DNA of 64,000 bases from Oscillospiraceae bacterium (GTDB taxonomy: Bacteria > Bacillota > Clostridia > Oscillospirales > Acutalibacteraceae), in NCBI GenBank assembly GCA_015066385.1, contig SVOJ01000002.1, positions 62,001 to 126,000 on the forward strand. Direction: 5' to 3'. This document shows positions 16,905 through 26,578 of this stretch, piece by piece. The stretch's first letter is position 1; every line of letters begins with the position of its first letter. Position numbers and translations under genes: made by a program. The notes under the pieces are model-generated. The model had not been told where the DNA came from, did not search any database, and saw only the letters and a program-made list of their open reading frames with translations.

Positions 16905-17624
16905 TCAATATCTTCTGTGTCCGAACAGTGCACTGCCGACGCGGACAAGATTTGCGCCTTCAAGAACCGCCTGCACATAATCCGACGACATTCCCATAGA
17001 AAGAATGTTCATCTCTTTCAGTTTTGCATTATCTTTGAGTTTTTCATATTGTTTTCGTACTTTTTCAAACCAGATACGAATTTCCGTCTGTGAATCACAG
17101 ATCGGCGGTACGGACATTACACCGCAAACCTGAATTGCATCCATTTCAGCAATTTCCAGGGCATTCTCAGTGAAATTCTGCGGTAAAAAACCGGTTTTGG
17201 ATTCTTCTTCCCCTATGTTCAATTCCAACAGCACCGGCATGACCAAATCTGCATTTTTTGCTTGTTTTGAAATCTCACAAGCTAATTTTACGCTGTCTAC
17301 CGACTGAATCATGGTTACTTCGCGTATAATCTTTTTAACTTTGTTCGTCTGCAGATGACCAATAAGGTGTGCGTCGTATTTTCCGTTGAGAAACTCTTTT
17401 TTTTCAAGCAGTTCCTGTACTTTATTCTCGCCAATCAGGTCAATGCCGAGTTGCAAAGCATGGTTCACAAAAACAGGCGGAACGGTTTTGGTAACAGCCA
17501 TAAAGCGGATATCATCGCGATCAACACCTGCCTGTGTTGCGGCCATGTCAAGATTCTGCAGAATGATACGATAATTCTCTTCAATATCCCTGAAAACCGT
17601 TTCATTGGACAAGTTTTCCATCAT
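16905..17624 (-). CDS. YggS/YlmE-family PLP homeostasis protein
   Basis: A 239-residue single-domain alanine-racemase-fold protein that carries pyridoxal phosphate and balances vitamin B6 pools; no catalytic reaction is established for the family. Blocks seen: FMAVTKTVPP (PLP lysine), IGENKVQELLEK, HLIGHLQTNKVK, LLELNIGEEESKTGF, MSVPP, LSMGMSSDYVQAV and RVGSALFGHR. It overlaps the end of the HlyD-like gene by 23 nt, with GGAGGG inside that gene as ribosome binding site. Position before sepF is the conserved ylmE location. Confidence 0.95.
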   Translation of the reverse strand: MMENLSNETVFRDIEENYRIILQNLDMAATQAGVDRDDIRFMAVTKTVPPVFVNHALQLGIDLIGENKVQELLEKKEFLNGKYDAHLIGHLQTNKVKKIIREVTMIQSVDSVKLACEISKQAKNADLVMPVLLELNIGEEESKTGFLPQNFTENALEIAEMDAIQVCGVMSVPPICDSQTEIRIWFEKVRKQYEKLKDNAKLKEMNILSMGMSSDYVQAVLEGANLVRVGSALFGHRRY

Positions 17625-18936
17625 AAAGATCCGTCCCTCCCAAGATTATTTCATCAAATGCTTTGATATAGCCCGATTTACCACTAGCATCAACAATAGC
17701 AAATTCTTCTTCCGAGTAAATGGGCTCAATATTACGGAAACGAATAACATTGCCGAGCAACACATACACCCCGGGTTGCTCATCGACAACACGCAAAGCC
17801 GTCTGATCCACACGGATTCCCGTATAGGTTTCAAGAGAAATAACAACCTTTGCTGTGCGAAGATTTGCATAATTGGCATCCATAGCCGTAGCACTGAGAA
17901 TCAGCGCGGTTCTGCCTGTTCCGTCCGCATTCATTGCCGCCACTTTGCACTCTATACCGCCAGCCTGCTCATCAGGAAAGTCAATCTGCAAACGCTGACC
18001 GATGTAAAAATCGGCAACTTCCTCCGTGGGAACATTACAGACAATATACCAGATAAATCCGGTAATAAGTTTTCCGTAAGAAGCATTGACTTCAACCGGT
18101 TTCAGATTCAGCAGTGCATCTACGGATGCAGAATCAATCTGCTTTACATTTTTTGTGATTTTTTCAATATCACTTGCAAAAGCAAGTCCGGAGTATGCAC
18201 CGCATACAGACTCGTAACCGTCTGCCGCGTTGACATAATATCCTGCAACAACCGCAGGTATACTCGTATAAGTTGTCTGTTTGTTGAGGAGTTGTGTGCG
18301 TTCGGCATAAAGAGTCGCAAGATCCGCAGAAACATCTACTGAATTCCCGACAGCAATATTTTTTTTGGTGATTGATGTACGAAGAGAGTCCGTATGTGCC
18401 TTCAACTCTTGAATATTGCGGTCTTCAATTGTTGCAATCAGTGAAAAAATACTCGCTTTCACTTTTTCATCATAAGCGGTAATGTCTGACAAAGTACTGA
18501 CCGCCGAAGTGTTACGAATGCTTTCATAGTAAGCAATATCCGCTTCGATATCCTGCAGATCATAATAGATCTGTGCATCGGACTCACTTCTGAAAATATT
18601 GACAACACTGTCGTTTCCCGAAACCTTTGTTCCGTCTTCAACAAGAGGAACAACATATCCTGTATTCCCCACCCCCTGAATGTAGCATTCATCGCGAAGA
18701 ACAAAAGCATCTGCTTCGACACTTTTCACATAGGTGATTTTTTTTGCGGTAACGGTTTCAAGTTCAACTAATGAGTCATCAGTAATCTGAAAAACATGAT
18801 ACCCACCGAGCAATGTTGCCGCCAACAGACCGATAATCAGAAACAAAATCTTTATTTTGGGTGAAGTGATTCTGAAATCTATATTCGTGGAGATATGAGG
18901 TTGCTTTTTTTTCTTTTGGCGTTTTTCTTCAGCCAC
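17602..18936 (-). CDS. HlyD-like membrane-anchored adaptor protein
   Basis: A 444-residue protein with a very basic N-terminus (KRQKKKK), one membrane span at about residues 28-49 and a large extracellular part. The extracellular part resembles HlyD/membrane-fusion adaptors: a barrel-sandwich half (YVKSVEADAFVLRDE ... GYVVPLVEDGTKVSGNDSVVNI), a long helical hairpin, and a beta domain with the second lipoyl half (GFIWYIVCNVP ... RLQIDFPDEQAGGIECKVAAMN). No partner ABC transporter or outer-membrane factor gene is nearby. Its place between miaA and ylmE-sepF suggests an envelope or division role rather than export; that is inference. It starts with GTG, 7 nt after AAAGGAG. Confidence 0.78.
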   Translation of the reverse strand: MAEEKRQKKKKQPHISTNIDFRITSPKIKILFLIIGLLAATLLGGYHVFQITDDSLVELETVTAKKITYVKSVEADAFVLRDECYIQGVGNTGYVVPLVEDGTKVSGNDSVVNIFRSESDAQIYYDLQDIEADIAYYESIRNTSAVSTLSDITAYDEKVKASIFSLIATIEDRNIQELKAHTDSLRTSITKKNIAVGNSVDVSADLATLYAERTQLLNKQTTYTSIPAVVAGYYVNAADGYESVCGAYSGLAFASDIEKITKNVKQIDSASVDALLNLKPVEVNASYGKLITGFIWYIVCNVPTEEVADFYIGQRLQIDFPDEQAGGIECKVAAMNADGTGRTALILSATAMDANYANLRTAKVVISLETYTGIRVDQTALRVVDEQPGVYVLLGNVIRFRNIEPIYSEEEFAIVDASGKSGYIKAFDEIILGGTDLYDGKLVQ

Positions 18937-18938
18937 GC

Positions 18939-19889
18939 TTAAACTCCTTTCAGAAAACCGCTCTGATCAATCAGTGAAAATGCCTTTTCGGCAATTTGCT
19001 GTGACGAGTCAGCCGGATTTCGTTCTATATAATGGATATTATTATTTCTTTTAAACCATGTTATCTGTCTTTTCGCATATCGCCGTGTTTCTCTTTTGAG
19101 ATTTTCCACAGCTTCTTCACGGCTGATTGTGCCATCAAGCCATCCGCGAAGTTCCTTATAGCCGATCGCCTGTGCGGCGGTGTCAGCCTGTTCATTTTTT
19201 AAAAACTCTCTCGCTTCTTCCTCAAGACCGTTTTGCAGCATGATATCAACACGCTGATTGATGCGATCGTAAAGAAATTCGCGATCAGGGAAAGAAAGCG
19301 CAAGCCAGAATATATCGTAACGGCTCGGCTCGGAAACGGAGCGCAAACGCCGCTGTGTTGCCGTTTCTCCTGTCAGATAATAAACTTCCAACGCACGGAT
19401 GATACGACCGGCATTGTTCGGGTGCAAGCCATCTGCCGTTCCGGGATCAATTTCTCTTAATTCTTCCAGCAGTTTTTCTGCCCCTTCTTTTTCAAGGCGC
19501 CTTGTCAACTGCATACGCATTTGTGCATTGTCGGGTTCTTCTTCAAAGCGGATGTTATTTAAAAATGATTCTGCATAAAGACCTGTTCCGCCGCAAAGCA
19601 CCGGCAATTTCCCGCGGCAGCGGATATCATCAACCGCTTTTGTTGCATCATCAATGTAGCGGGCAACACTGTATTTTTCGTAAGGTGAAACAAAATCAAT
19701 CAGATGATGCGGAATTCCCTGCATTTCTTCGGCTGTGGGCTTCGCGGTTGCAATGTCCATTCCTTTGTAAATCTGCATGGAATCGGCAGAAATGACTTCG
19801 CCGTTGTACCTTTTTGCAATTTCAACAGCAAGACTTGTTTTACCGGAGGCAGTAGGGCCGACAACAGCAATCACAGGTATTTTTTCCAT
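18939..19889 (-). CDS. miaA: tRNA dimethylallyltransferase MiaA
   Basis: Adds a dimethylallyl group to A37 of UNN-decoding tRNAs, the substrate later used by MiaB. The 316 residues show the P-loop VVGPTASGKTSLAVEIA, SADSMQIYKGMDIATAKPT, HHLIDFVSP, the LCGGTGLYAESF block and RQITWFKR. The start at 19889 follows GGAGG by 4 nt; an in-frame ATG at 19904 has no binding site and adds five non-conserved residues. mutL lies 17 nt upstream, the HlyD-like gene 2 nt downstream. miaB heads the same gene run. Confidence 0.96.
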   Translation of the reverse strand: MEKIPVIAVVGPTASGKTSLAVEIAKRYNGEVISADSMQIYKGMDIATAKPTAEEMQGIPHHLIDFVSPYEKYSVARYIDDATKAVDDIRCRGKLPVLCGGTGLYAESFLNNIRFEEEPDNAQMRMQLTRRLEKEGAEKLLEELREIDPGTADGLHPNNAGRIIRALEVYYLTGETATQRRLRSVSEPSRYDIFWLALSFPDREFLYDRINQRVDIMLQNGLEEEAREFLKNEQADTAAQAIGYKELRGWLDGTISREEAVENLKRETRRYAKRQITWFKRNNNIHYIERNPADSSQQIAEKAFSLIDQSGFLKGV

Positions 19890-19906
19890 ACTTCCTCCGT
19901 TCATTT

Positions 19907-21946
19907 TTATCCGAGTCTGCCGAACTGTTTTTCAAGTTCGTAACGTGTGATTTCAGTAAGCACGGGTCTGCCGTGCGGGCAATAACGAATATTATCATCT
20001 GACAAAACCATGCGGATGAGTTCTGCCTGTTCAATGGGATTCGTGGAATCCCCCGCTTTGATGGCGGCACGGCACGCAGTGTTGTGATACAACCAATCGA
20101 GCCGTTCAGGCATCATGGAAAGCTTTCCTTTCTTCAACTCCCCCGCCAGTTCACAGACAAGTGAGGAGATATCGGCATTGGCAAGTTCAAGCGGCGCACC
20201 GCGGACAATGACTGTTCCGACGCCGAAATCTTCTATCATGTATCCTGCTTTTTCAAACAGAATCAGATTTTCAAGCACGGCATCATATTCGCCGCCGCTC
20301 AATGCAACGCGCACGGGCATGAGCAACATCTGGGTATTGCCCGTTTGTGCGTTCTTTTTAATTTTCTCAAACAAAATGCGTTCATGCGCCGCATGCTTGT
20401 CGCAGATGATGAATTTATCGCCGTATTCGGCAAGAATATATGTTTTGAACAATTCACCGACAATACGCAACGGGATTTCAGTTTCCGTTTTTACGCATTG
20501 CGGTTCCTCATTTTTTTCTTCGTCGATCGGAATTGCACTGTTTCGGGTTTGTTTTTGCGCTTCCAACACCTTTTTTGCAGTCTGCACAAAAGAAGGTGCA
20601 CTGTCCTGCAAAACCACGGGAGGTGCCTGTCCCTGTAGCGTTTCCGACAAGGCCTTTTGCGTGACGGTTGTGACAAATCCCGTTACCGCAGGTTGTTTTT
20701 CTTCTGTTTGCTGTGTTTTCTCTACACCGTCTTCCACAGCCGCCATCACAGACACTGCAGTTCTTTTTGTATCGGGAACAGTATATACAGTTCTCGGGTG
20801 GTCAACGGGCGGTTGTTTTTCAGTTACTTTTTTTACTTCGGTCGGTTTGATGCCCCAAGCGGACTCCGTTCGTTGCGCAAAAGAAATCTGACTACCCTGC
20901 GTTTGTGCCACGGCAGGGCGCGGGGTTTGTTTATTGACTGAAAATGAAGGGCGGGTGTCGCCTTTTGCAAGTGCTGATTTTGCGGCATAAAAAACCGCTT
21001 CAAAAACCCGACGATCATTGGAAAATCGAATTTCGGTTTTTGCGGGATGCACATTGACATCCACACTGCCGGGTGCTATATCAATATTCAACACCGCACC
21101 CGGGAATTTTCCGACCATGATATTGTTTTTAAATGCTTCGTCCAATGCAGCAGCCGCGGTCGGAATGCGGACATAACGTTGATTGACATAAAAATACTGC
21201 ATATTTCGGTTGGGTCTGCCGAACAAGGGTTTGGTAACAAATCCCCGCACACGGATTCCGTCAAGTTCGTAATCACATTCAGCCAGCCCTTCGGCAAAAT
21301 CTCTGCCAAATAAGGAATAGATTGCATCGTACATTTTTCCGCTGCCGGGTGTTTGCACGGTTTCTTTTCCGTCGCGGATCAGTCGGAATGAGATTTCGGG
21401 ATGTGAAAGTGCTGTTTTTGTAACAACATCCGCCACATAATTACCTTCCGTTGTATCTTTCTTCAGGAATTTCATACGCGCAGGCGTATTACAGAATAAA
21501 TCACGGACAATGATGGTTGTGCCGACGGGACAGCCGCTTTCCTCTTTTGTTTTCTCTTCACCGCATTCGATCACATAGCGTGTACCGAAATCGGCATCCT
21601 GCATTCTTGTGAGCATTTCAATGCGGGACACGGCCGCCACGGAAGCGAGTGCTTCGCCGCGAAAACCGAGGGTGGCAATGGCATCCAGATCAGACTGTTT
21701 GCTGATCTTGCTTGTTGCATGGCTCACAAATGCGTTTTTCACATCTTCAGGTGCAATGCCGCAACCGTCATCGGTTACACGCAGAAATGTAACACCGCCT
21801 GAGCGGATTTCAACCGTTACACGCTTTGCACCTGCATCAATACTGTTTTCAAGCATTTCCTTGACAACGGAGGACGGACGTTCAACCACTTCACCTGCCG
21901 CAATCAGAGAATATATCTCTTTGGGCAAGACATTGATTTTCGGCAT
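19907..21946 (-). CDS. mutL: DNA mismatch repair protein MutL
   Basis: The 679-residue product links MutS to strand incision. Its N-terminal GHKL ATPase has ENSIDAGA, DDGCGI, HATSKI and GFRGEALAS. A low-complexity linker (about residues 330-480) rich in Gln, Lys, Thr and Val follows. The C-terminal domain keeps the endonuclease metal-binding motif as DKHAAHERILFE, plus ACRAAIKAGD and CPHGRP. It should therefore nick DNA itself, as expected in bacteria without MutH. The start at 21946 has AAGGAGG 8 nt upstream; the ATG at 21979 lies in the mutS end and is rejected. Confidence 0.96.
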   Translation of the reverse strand: MPKINVLPKEIYSLIAAGEVVERPSSVVKEMLENSIDAGAKRVTVEIRSGGVTFLRVTDDGCGIAPEDVKNAFVSHATSKISKQSDLDAIATLGFRGEALASVAAVSRIEMLTRMQDADFGTRYVIECGEEKTKEESGCPVGTTIIVRDLFCNTPARMKFLKKDTTEGNYVADVVTKTALSHPEISFRLIRDGKETVQTPGSGKMYDAIYSLFGRDFAEGLAECDYELDGIRVRGFVTKPLFGRPNRNMQYFYVNQRYVRIPTAAAALDEAFKNNIMVGKFPGAVLNIDIAPGSVDVNVHPAKTEIRFSNDRRVFEAVFYAAKSALAKGDTRPSFSVNKQTPRPAVAQTQGSQISFAQRTESAWGIKPTEVKKVTEKQPPVDHPRTVYTVPDTKRTAVSVMAAVEDGVEKTQQTEEKQPAVTGFVTTVTQKALSETLQGQAPPVVLQDSAPSFVQTAKKVLEAQKQTRNSAIPIDEEKNEEPQCVKTETEIPLRIVGELFKTYILAEYGDKFIICDKHAAHERILFEKIKKNAQTGNTQMLLMPVRVALSGGEYDAVLENLILFEKAGYMIEDFGVGTVIVRGAPLELANADISSLVCELAGELKKGKLSMMPERLDWLYHNTACRAAIKAGDSTNPIEQAELIRMVLSDDNIRYCPHGRPVLTEITRYELEKQFGRLG

Positions 21947-21975
21947 ATTCACATCCTCCTTTGTCAGAAAATAGA

Positions 21976-24588
21976 TCAATCAATTTTCTTCTTTAATTCG
22001 TAGAGTTTTGTCAATGCTTCGATGGGAGTCAGCGTGTTGAGATCCAAGGCACGGATTTCCTCAATCAAAGCATCGTTTCTGCTGTCGGCAAATGACATCT
22101 GCAATTGCGGTTCTTCAGCCACTGTTTCTGCTGATATTTTAACAGGCTCTTTTGCGCCGTCTGCTTCTTCCAGTTTTCTGAGAATGACTTTTGCACGGGA
22201 AACAACCGATTTGGGAATGCCTGCGAGCAATGCAACTTCAATACCGTAACTGCCGTCTGCCGTACCTCTGACGATCCGACGCAGAAATGTAATTTCATCA
22301 CCGCGTTTTTTGACACAGGTGTTATAATTCTTGATTCCCTGTAACTCGTTTTCCATTTCGGTCAGTTCATGATAATGGGTTGCAAACAGGGTTTTACAAC
22401 CGATTTTTTTTCGATCGTTGGTGTATTCAAGCACGGCTCTTGCAATACTCATGCCGTCAAATGTGGAAGTACCTCTGCCGATTTCGTCAAGAATCACAAG
22501 GCTTTTTACCGTAGCGGTGGAAAGAATGGCGGCAACTTCGCTCATTTCTGTCATAAATGTGGACTGCCCGGCCGCCAGGTCATCCGATGCACCGACCCTT
22601 GTGAATACGGCATCCACTATGCCAATTTCTGCTGATGATGCGGGGACAAAAGAACCGATCTGTGCCATAATAACAATCAAGGCAATCTGACGCATATATG
22701 TAGACTTACCTGCCATATTCGGCCCCGTAATCAGGGCACAACGGTTTTCGTTGCAATCAAGTAAGGTATCATTCGGAACAAAGGGTGCATCCGTGAGATA
22801 TTTTTCAACTACCGGGTGTCTTCCCTCTTTGATGATACATTTGTCGGACAGATTTACAATAGGTCTTGTATATCCGTTTCGCACGGCAACTTCCGCAAGA
22901 GAGCACAAAACATCGATCTGTGCAAGTGCTGCTGCCGTTGTTCGGATGACAAGCTGCACATCTGCCGCCTGTTGACGGACAAAACTGAACAATTCAAATT
23001 CAAGTCTGCAAATACGTTCACGTGCACCGAGCACTTTTGCTTCAAGATCTTTAAGCTCGCTTGTAATAAAGCGTTCACCGTTCACAAGAGTCTGCTTGCG
23101 GATATAATCCGCAGGCACATTTTCCTTGAACTGATTGCTGACTTCGATATAGTAGCCGAACACACGGTTGTACCCGACTTTCAGTTTTTTTATGCCCGTG
23201 CGTTCACGTTCGCGGTTTTCGATTTCTTCAAGATAAGACTTACCGCCGTTTTCAATCTTGCGCAATTCATCCAGTTCTGCATTGTAGCCGTTGCGGATCA
23301 TACCGCCTTCACGCACGGAAAACGGAGGATCATCGCAGATTGCGGATTCGATCAACGCCTGCAGTTCGTGCAAGGGATCTATCTTCCCTGCCAGATCACG
23401 CAGGAGATTGCTTTGCGCACCGGCAAGATGATTTTTGAATGCGGGCAATGCCGCCAAGGTCAAAGACAGCGACCGCAGCTCCTTGGCATTGGCCGTGCCA
23501 TATAAAATTCTCGTGACAATGCGTTCCAGGTCATTGATATCTGCAAGCATTTCAACAAGCGAGTGACGGACGGCGGTGTTGTGATACAGTTCTTCCACTG
23601 CATTCTGCCGCTGTGTGATAGGACCGACGCTGACAAGCGGCTGTTCGAGCCATGCATGCATCATCCGCTTACCCATAGCGGTTTTTGTTTTATCAAGTAC
23701 CCACAAAAGAGAACCTTTTTTCTCCCTGCGGCGTTCGTTTTCCGTCAGTTCCAGATTGCGCCTTGCTGCGGCATCGAGTTTCATGAACTTATCCTGCGTA
23801 TACACGGAAACGGAAACGATACCGGAAAGATCATTTCTTTGTGCATTGCGAAGATAAGTCATCGTTTCGCCGAGTGCACATACTGCACAAGGCTTATCAG
23901 CAAGATCAAGCTCGGAAAGACTCTGTTTAAAATGCCGTTCGGTGCTGACTGTGAATTCCTGCAAGGTAAAAGCATTTTCATTGATTACGGAAGATGCCGC
24001 ATTCATTTTTCTGTTTATGTATTCTGTCAGTTTTTTATCGGCTGAGGCATTTTCATTGAGCAGAATTTCCGTCGGCAGATACTTTGCAAGTTCGTTAATG
24101 ATGCGCTCACTCAGTCGTTCCCCTTGCAGTTCGCATACATAAACAGCACCGGTGGAAACATCGCAGAAACAAAGTCCCGCCGTTTCATTCAATTTGTAAA
24201 TGCAGGCAAGGTAGTTATTTCTGGATTCATCCAGCATGGTGCTCTCGGTAACGGTACCGGGGGTTACAATACGGACGATATCACGTTCCACAAGACCTTT
24301 TGCCTGCGCGGGATCCTGTGTCTGTTCGCAGATAGCGACCTTATAGCCTTTTGCTATGAGTTTGCCGATGTATGTTTCTGCGGCATGAAACGGAACACCG
24401 CACATGGGTGCACGTTCAGGCTGCCCGCAGTCACGACCTGTCAGAACAAGATCGAGTTCCCGCGATGCGGTGATAGCATCGTCAAAGAACATTTCATAAA
24501 AATCGCCGAGGCGGTAAAAAAGGATTTCATCCTTATGCTGCTCTTTGATTTTAAAATACTGTCGCATCATAGGTGTAAATTCAGCCAA
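21976..24588 (-). CDS. mutS: DNA mismatch recognition protein MutS
   Basis: The 870-residue MutS1 recognises mismatches. The mismatch-binding N-terminus has TPMMRQYFKIKEQHKDEILFYRLGDFYEMF, including the Phe-x-Glu motif. The ATPase has GPNMAGKSTYMRQ and DEIGRGTSTFDG, then CKTLFATHYHEL. A C-terminal helix (SPIEALTKLYELKKK-type) is present. Translation starts at a TTG (24586-24588), 8 nt after AAAGGAGG. mutL follows after 29 nt, and the ylbF-like gene precedes by 39 nt. Confidence 0.97.
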   Translation of the reverse strand: MAEFTPMMRQYFKIKEQHKDEILFYRLGDFYEMFFDDAITASRELDLVLTGRDCGQPERAPMCGVPFHAAETYIGKLIAKGYKVAICEQTQDPAQAKGLVERDIVRIVTPGTVTESTMLDESRNNYLACIYKLNETAGLCFCDVSTGAVYVCELQGERLSERIINELAKYLPTEILLNENASADKKLTEYINRKMNAASSVINENAFTLQEFTVSTERHFKQSLSELDLADKPCAVCALGETMTYLRNAQRNDLSGIVSVSVYTQDKFMKLDAAARRNLELTENERRREKKGSLLWVLDKTKTAMGKRMMHAWLEQPLVSVGPITQRQNAVEELYHNTAVRHSLVEMLADINDLERIVTRILYGTANAKELRSLSLTLAALPAFKNHLAGAQSNLLRDLAGKIDPLHELQALIESAICDDPPFSVREGGMIRNGYNAELDELRKIENGGKSYLEEIENRERERTGIKKLKVGYNRVFGYYIEVSNQFKENVPADYIRKQTLVNGERFITSELKDLEAKVLGARERICRLEFELFSFVRQQAADVQLVIRTTAAALAQIDVLCSLAEVAVRNGYTRPIVNLSDKCIIKEGRHPVVEKYLTDAPFVPNDTLLDCNENRCALITGPNMAGKSTYMRQIALIVIMAQIGSFVPASSAEIGIVDAVFTRVGASDDLAAGQSTFMTEMSEVAAILSTATVKSLVILDEIGRGTSTFDGMSIARAVLEYTNDRKKIGCKTLFATHYHELTEMENELQGIKNYNTCVKKRGDEITFLRRIVRGTADGSYGIEVALLAGIPKSVVSRAKVILRKLEEADGAKEPVKISAETVAEEPQLQMSFADSRNDALIEEIRALDLNTLTPIEALTKLYELKKKID

Positions 24589-24627
24589 TGATACCGCCTC
24601 CTTTCACTGATTCATTTCGTAAAATTC

Positions 24628-25041
24628 TCAGCCGCAACCGCCGCAGGTGGAGCAGGAACCCGTGCAGGATCCGCCTTCGGGAGCAGGTTCGCATGTTGCA
24701 GGATCTTCGCCGTTGACACAAAGGGAAAGGATCTGAATGATGTAGTTCATCATATCATCAACGTTCTGACGTGCGTTTTCATAGTTGCGCATATTTTCGT
24801 TGAGCATCACTTCGCCGTACAGTTTGCGGAAATCTTCATCAAAAGCGGCAAGTTTTGCTTCGTCTGCATCTTCTTTCTGTGCTTCGGTCTGATAAGACAG
24901 CTGCAGAAGATTCAGTTTGCCGATCAGGTCGTTGAGGTTCTGATCTGCTTCATTAGCGGTCTTTGCCTTGACATAATCAAGGTAACGTGCATCCTGCTGA
25001 ATCGCAGCACCGAGTTGTCTGGTCAGTTCAATAACATCCAT
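24628..25041 (-). CDS. YlbF/YmcA-family protein with cysteine-rich tail
   Basis: A 137-residue helical protein of the YlbF/YmcA (Com_YlbF) family, with TRQLGAAIQQDARYLDYVKAK and a long central helix. In Bacillus the family acts with YaaT in a complex affecting RNase Y and development. Here the helical domain is followed by a short tail (about residues 110-137) containing seven cysteines, including SCTGSCSTCGGCG. This is reminiscent of the cysteine-dependent Fe-S clusters reported for the Bacillus complex. Start at 25041 has only a weak binding site. It lies between miaB and mutS in the collinear run. Confidence 0.82.
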   Translation of the reverse strand: MDVIELTRQLGAAIQQDARYLDYVKAKTANEADQNLNDLIGKLNLLQLSYQTEAQKEDADEAKLAAFDEDFRKLYGEVMLNENMRNYENARQNVDDMMNYIIQILSLCVNGEDPATCEPAPEGGSCTGSCSTCGGCG

Positions 25042-25071
25042 TTTTGTTTTCTCACTTTCTGAAATTAAAAT

Positions 25072-26496
25072 TTATTGTACCAATTCGCCGTGGACGACCC
25101 AATTGCCTGCGGATGTAACTTTAACATCACAAAATGTTCCGACAAGTGAACGATCCCCTGCAAAATCAATATTGACATTTCCTTGCGTGCGTCCGGTCAG
25201 ATAACCGTCCTTTTCGCGGGTTTCATCTTCCACAAGAACACGATATATCTGTCCGACCATAGAAGCGGTTCGTTTAGCTGCAATTTCCTCTTGCACTGCA
25301 AGTAACTCACGCATCCATTTTGATTTTTCCGCATACGGAACAGGATCCGGCATTTGTGCAGCTTTTGTTCCCTTTCGAGGAGAATATATGAACGTAAACA
25401 TAGAGGTATAATTTACCTCTCGTACCAATGAAACGGTATCACAGAATTCTTCGTATGTTTCCCCGGGAAAACCCGTGATGATATCGGTCGTCAGGGACAG
25501 GTCAGGCATTACGCTTCTCGCATATTCAATCAGCGAAATGTAATGCTCTCTTGTATAACGGCGGTTCATTTCTTTCAAGATACGGTTATTACCCGATTGT
25601 ACGGGAAGGTGCAAATGTCGGGCACATTTTTCACACTCTGCCATAGCATCCAAAAGTTCTTTTGTGCAGTCTTTCGGGTGCGAAGTCATAAAGCGGATAA
25701 TAAAATTGCCTTCGAGAGCATTGAGTTTACGAAGCAGGCGGGGAAAATCAATATCCTCATCAAGGCCTTTGCCGTAAGAATTGACATTCTGCCCGAGCAA
25801 TGTAATTTCCTTGGCACCGCCCGCAATCAACTCTTTTGCTTCTGCAAGAATGGCTTCACTTTTGCGGCTTCGCTCTCTGCCTCTGACATAAGGCACAATA
25901 CAGTAACTGCAGAAATTATCACATCCGTACATAACAGGCAACCATGCTTTTACATCCCTGTCACGGAAGACCGGCAAACCTTCTGCAATACTGCCGTCGG
26001 TTTCTTCGGTTTCAAAAACACGTTTTCTGCCCGTCAGGACTTTATAAAGCAATTCGGGCAACCTGTGAAAGGCAAATGTGCCGAACACAAGATTGACAAA
26101 GGGATAACTTCTTCTGATGCGATCCGAAACATGCTGCTGTTGCATCATGCAACCGCACAGTGCAATAATCATATCGGGATTCTTTTCTTTGATGGGCTTG
26201 AGTGCACCGCAGTTACCAAACACCCGATCTTCCGCGTGTTCACGAACAGCGCAGGTATTGAACAGCACAAAATCCGCTTCCTCTGCCGAGTCGCAAAAAA
26301 CATAGCCGCAAGCTTGCAAAAGACCTTTCATCCGTTCGGAATCAGACACATTTCCCTGACAGCCGTAGGTATGCACAAAAGCTTTCGGCACTCTGTCGGG
26401 AAAGCGGGCAGAAAGAACACTTCGCACAAGGTTGATATATTCTTTTTGTTTTGCGACCTCAGACGGTGACAAGGCAATATTTTTTCGCTGTTCCAA
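25072..26496 (-). CDS. miaB: tRNA-2-methylthio-N6-dimethylallyladenosine synthase MiaB
   Basis: Radical-SAM methylthiotransferase acting on the MiaA product at A37. The 474 residues show the N-terminal MTTase domain with cysteines in TYGCQGNVSDSERMKG, FNTCAVREHAE and CGCMMQQQ; the radical-SAM motif CDNFCSYCIVPYVRGRERSR; and a C-terminal TRAM domain (GRTQGNVNIDFAG). It starts at TTG (26494-26496), 6 nt after CGGAGGT. It is the first gene of a fourteen-gene minus-strand run, with its own SigA-like promoter. Confidence 0.96.
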   Translation of the reverse strand: MEQRKNIALSPSEVAKQKEYINLVRSVLSARFPDRVPKAFVHTYGCQGNVSDSERMKGLLQACGYVFCDSAEEADFVLFNTCAVREHAEDRVFGNCGALKPIKEKNPDMIIALCGCMMQQQHVSDRIRRSYPFVNLVFGTFAFHRLPELLYKVLTGRKRVFETEETDGSIAEGLPVFRDRDVKAWLPVMYGCDNFCSYCIVPYVRGRERSRKSEAILAEAKELIAGGAKEITLLGQNVNSYGKGLDEDIDFPRLLRKLNALEGNFIIRFMTSHPKDCTKELLDAMAECEKCARHLHLPVQSGNNRILKEMNRRYTREHYISLIEYARSVMPDLSLTTDIITGFPGETYEEFCDTVSLVREVNYTSMFTFIYSPRKGTKAAQMPDPVPYAEKSKWMRELLAVQEEIAAKRTASMVGQIYRVLVEDETREKDGYLTGRTQGNVNIDFAGDRSLVGTFCDVKVTSAGNWVVHGELVQ

Positions 26497-26533
26497 AATA
26501 AACCTCCGAATGAAAAGAAAAGCTCATTCATAG

Positions 26534-26562
26534 ATTATATATTATAAACAAATAAAAGGCAA
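26534..26562 (-). promoter_or_regulatory. SigA-type promoter of miaB and the downstream gene run
   Basis: Minus strand: -35 TTGCCT (26557-26562), 17-bp spacer, -10 TATAAT (26534-26539). It may drive part or all of the run down to rhaA. Confidence 0.7.
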
Positions 26563-26578
26563 GACTTTTTTGAAGTTT

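Noticed and set aside
25543-26469. 308-codon plus-strand frame opposite miaB
   Set aside because: Fully antisense to an intact miaB with radical-SAM motif.
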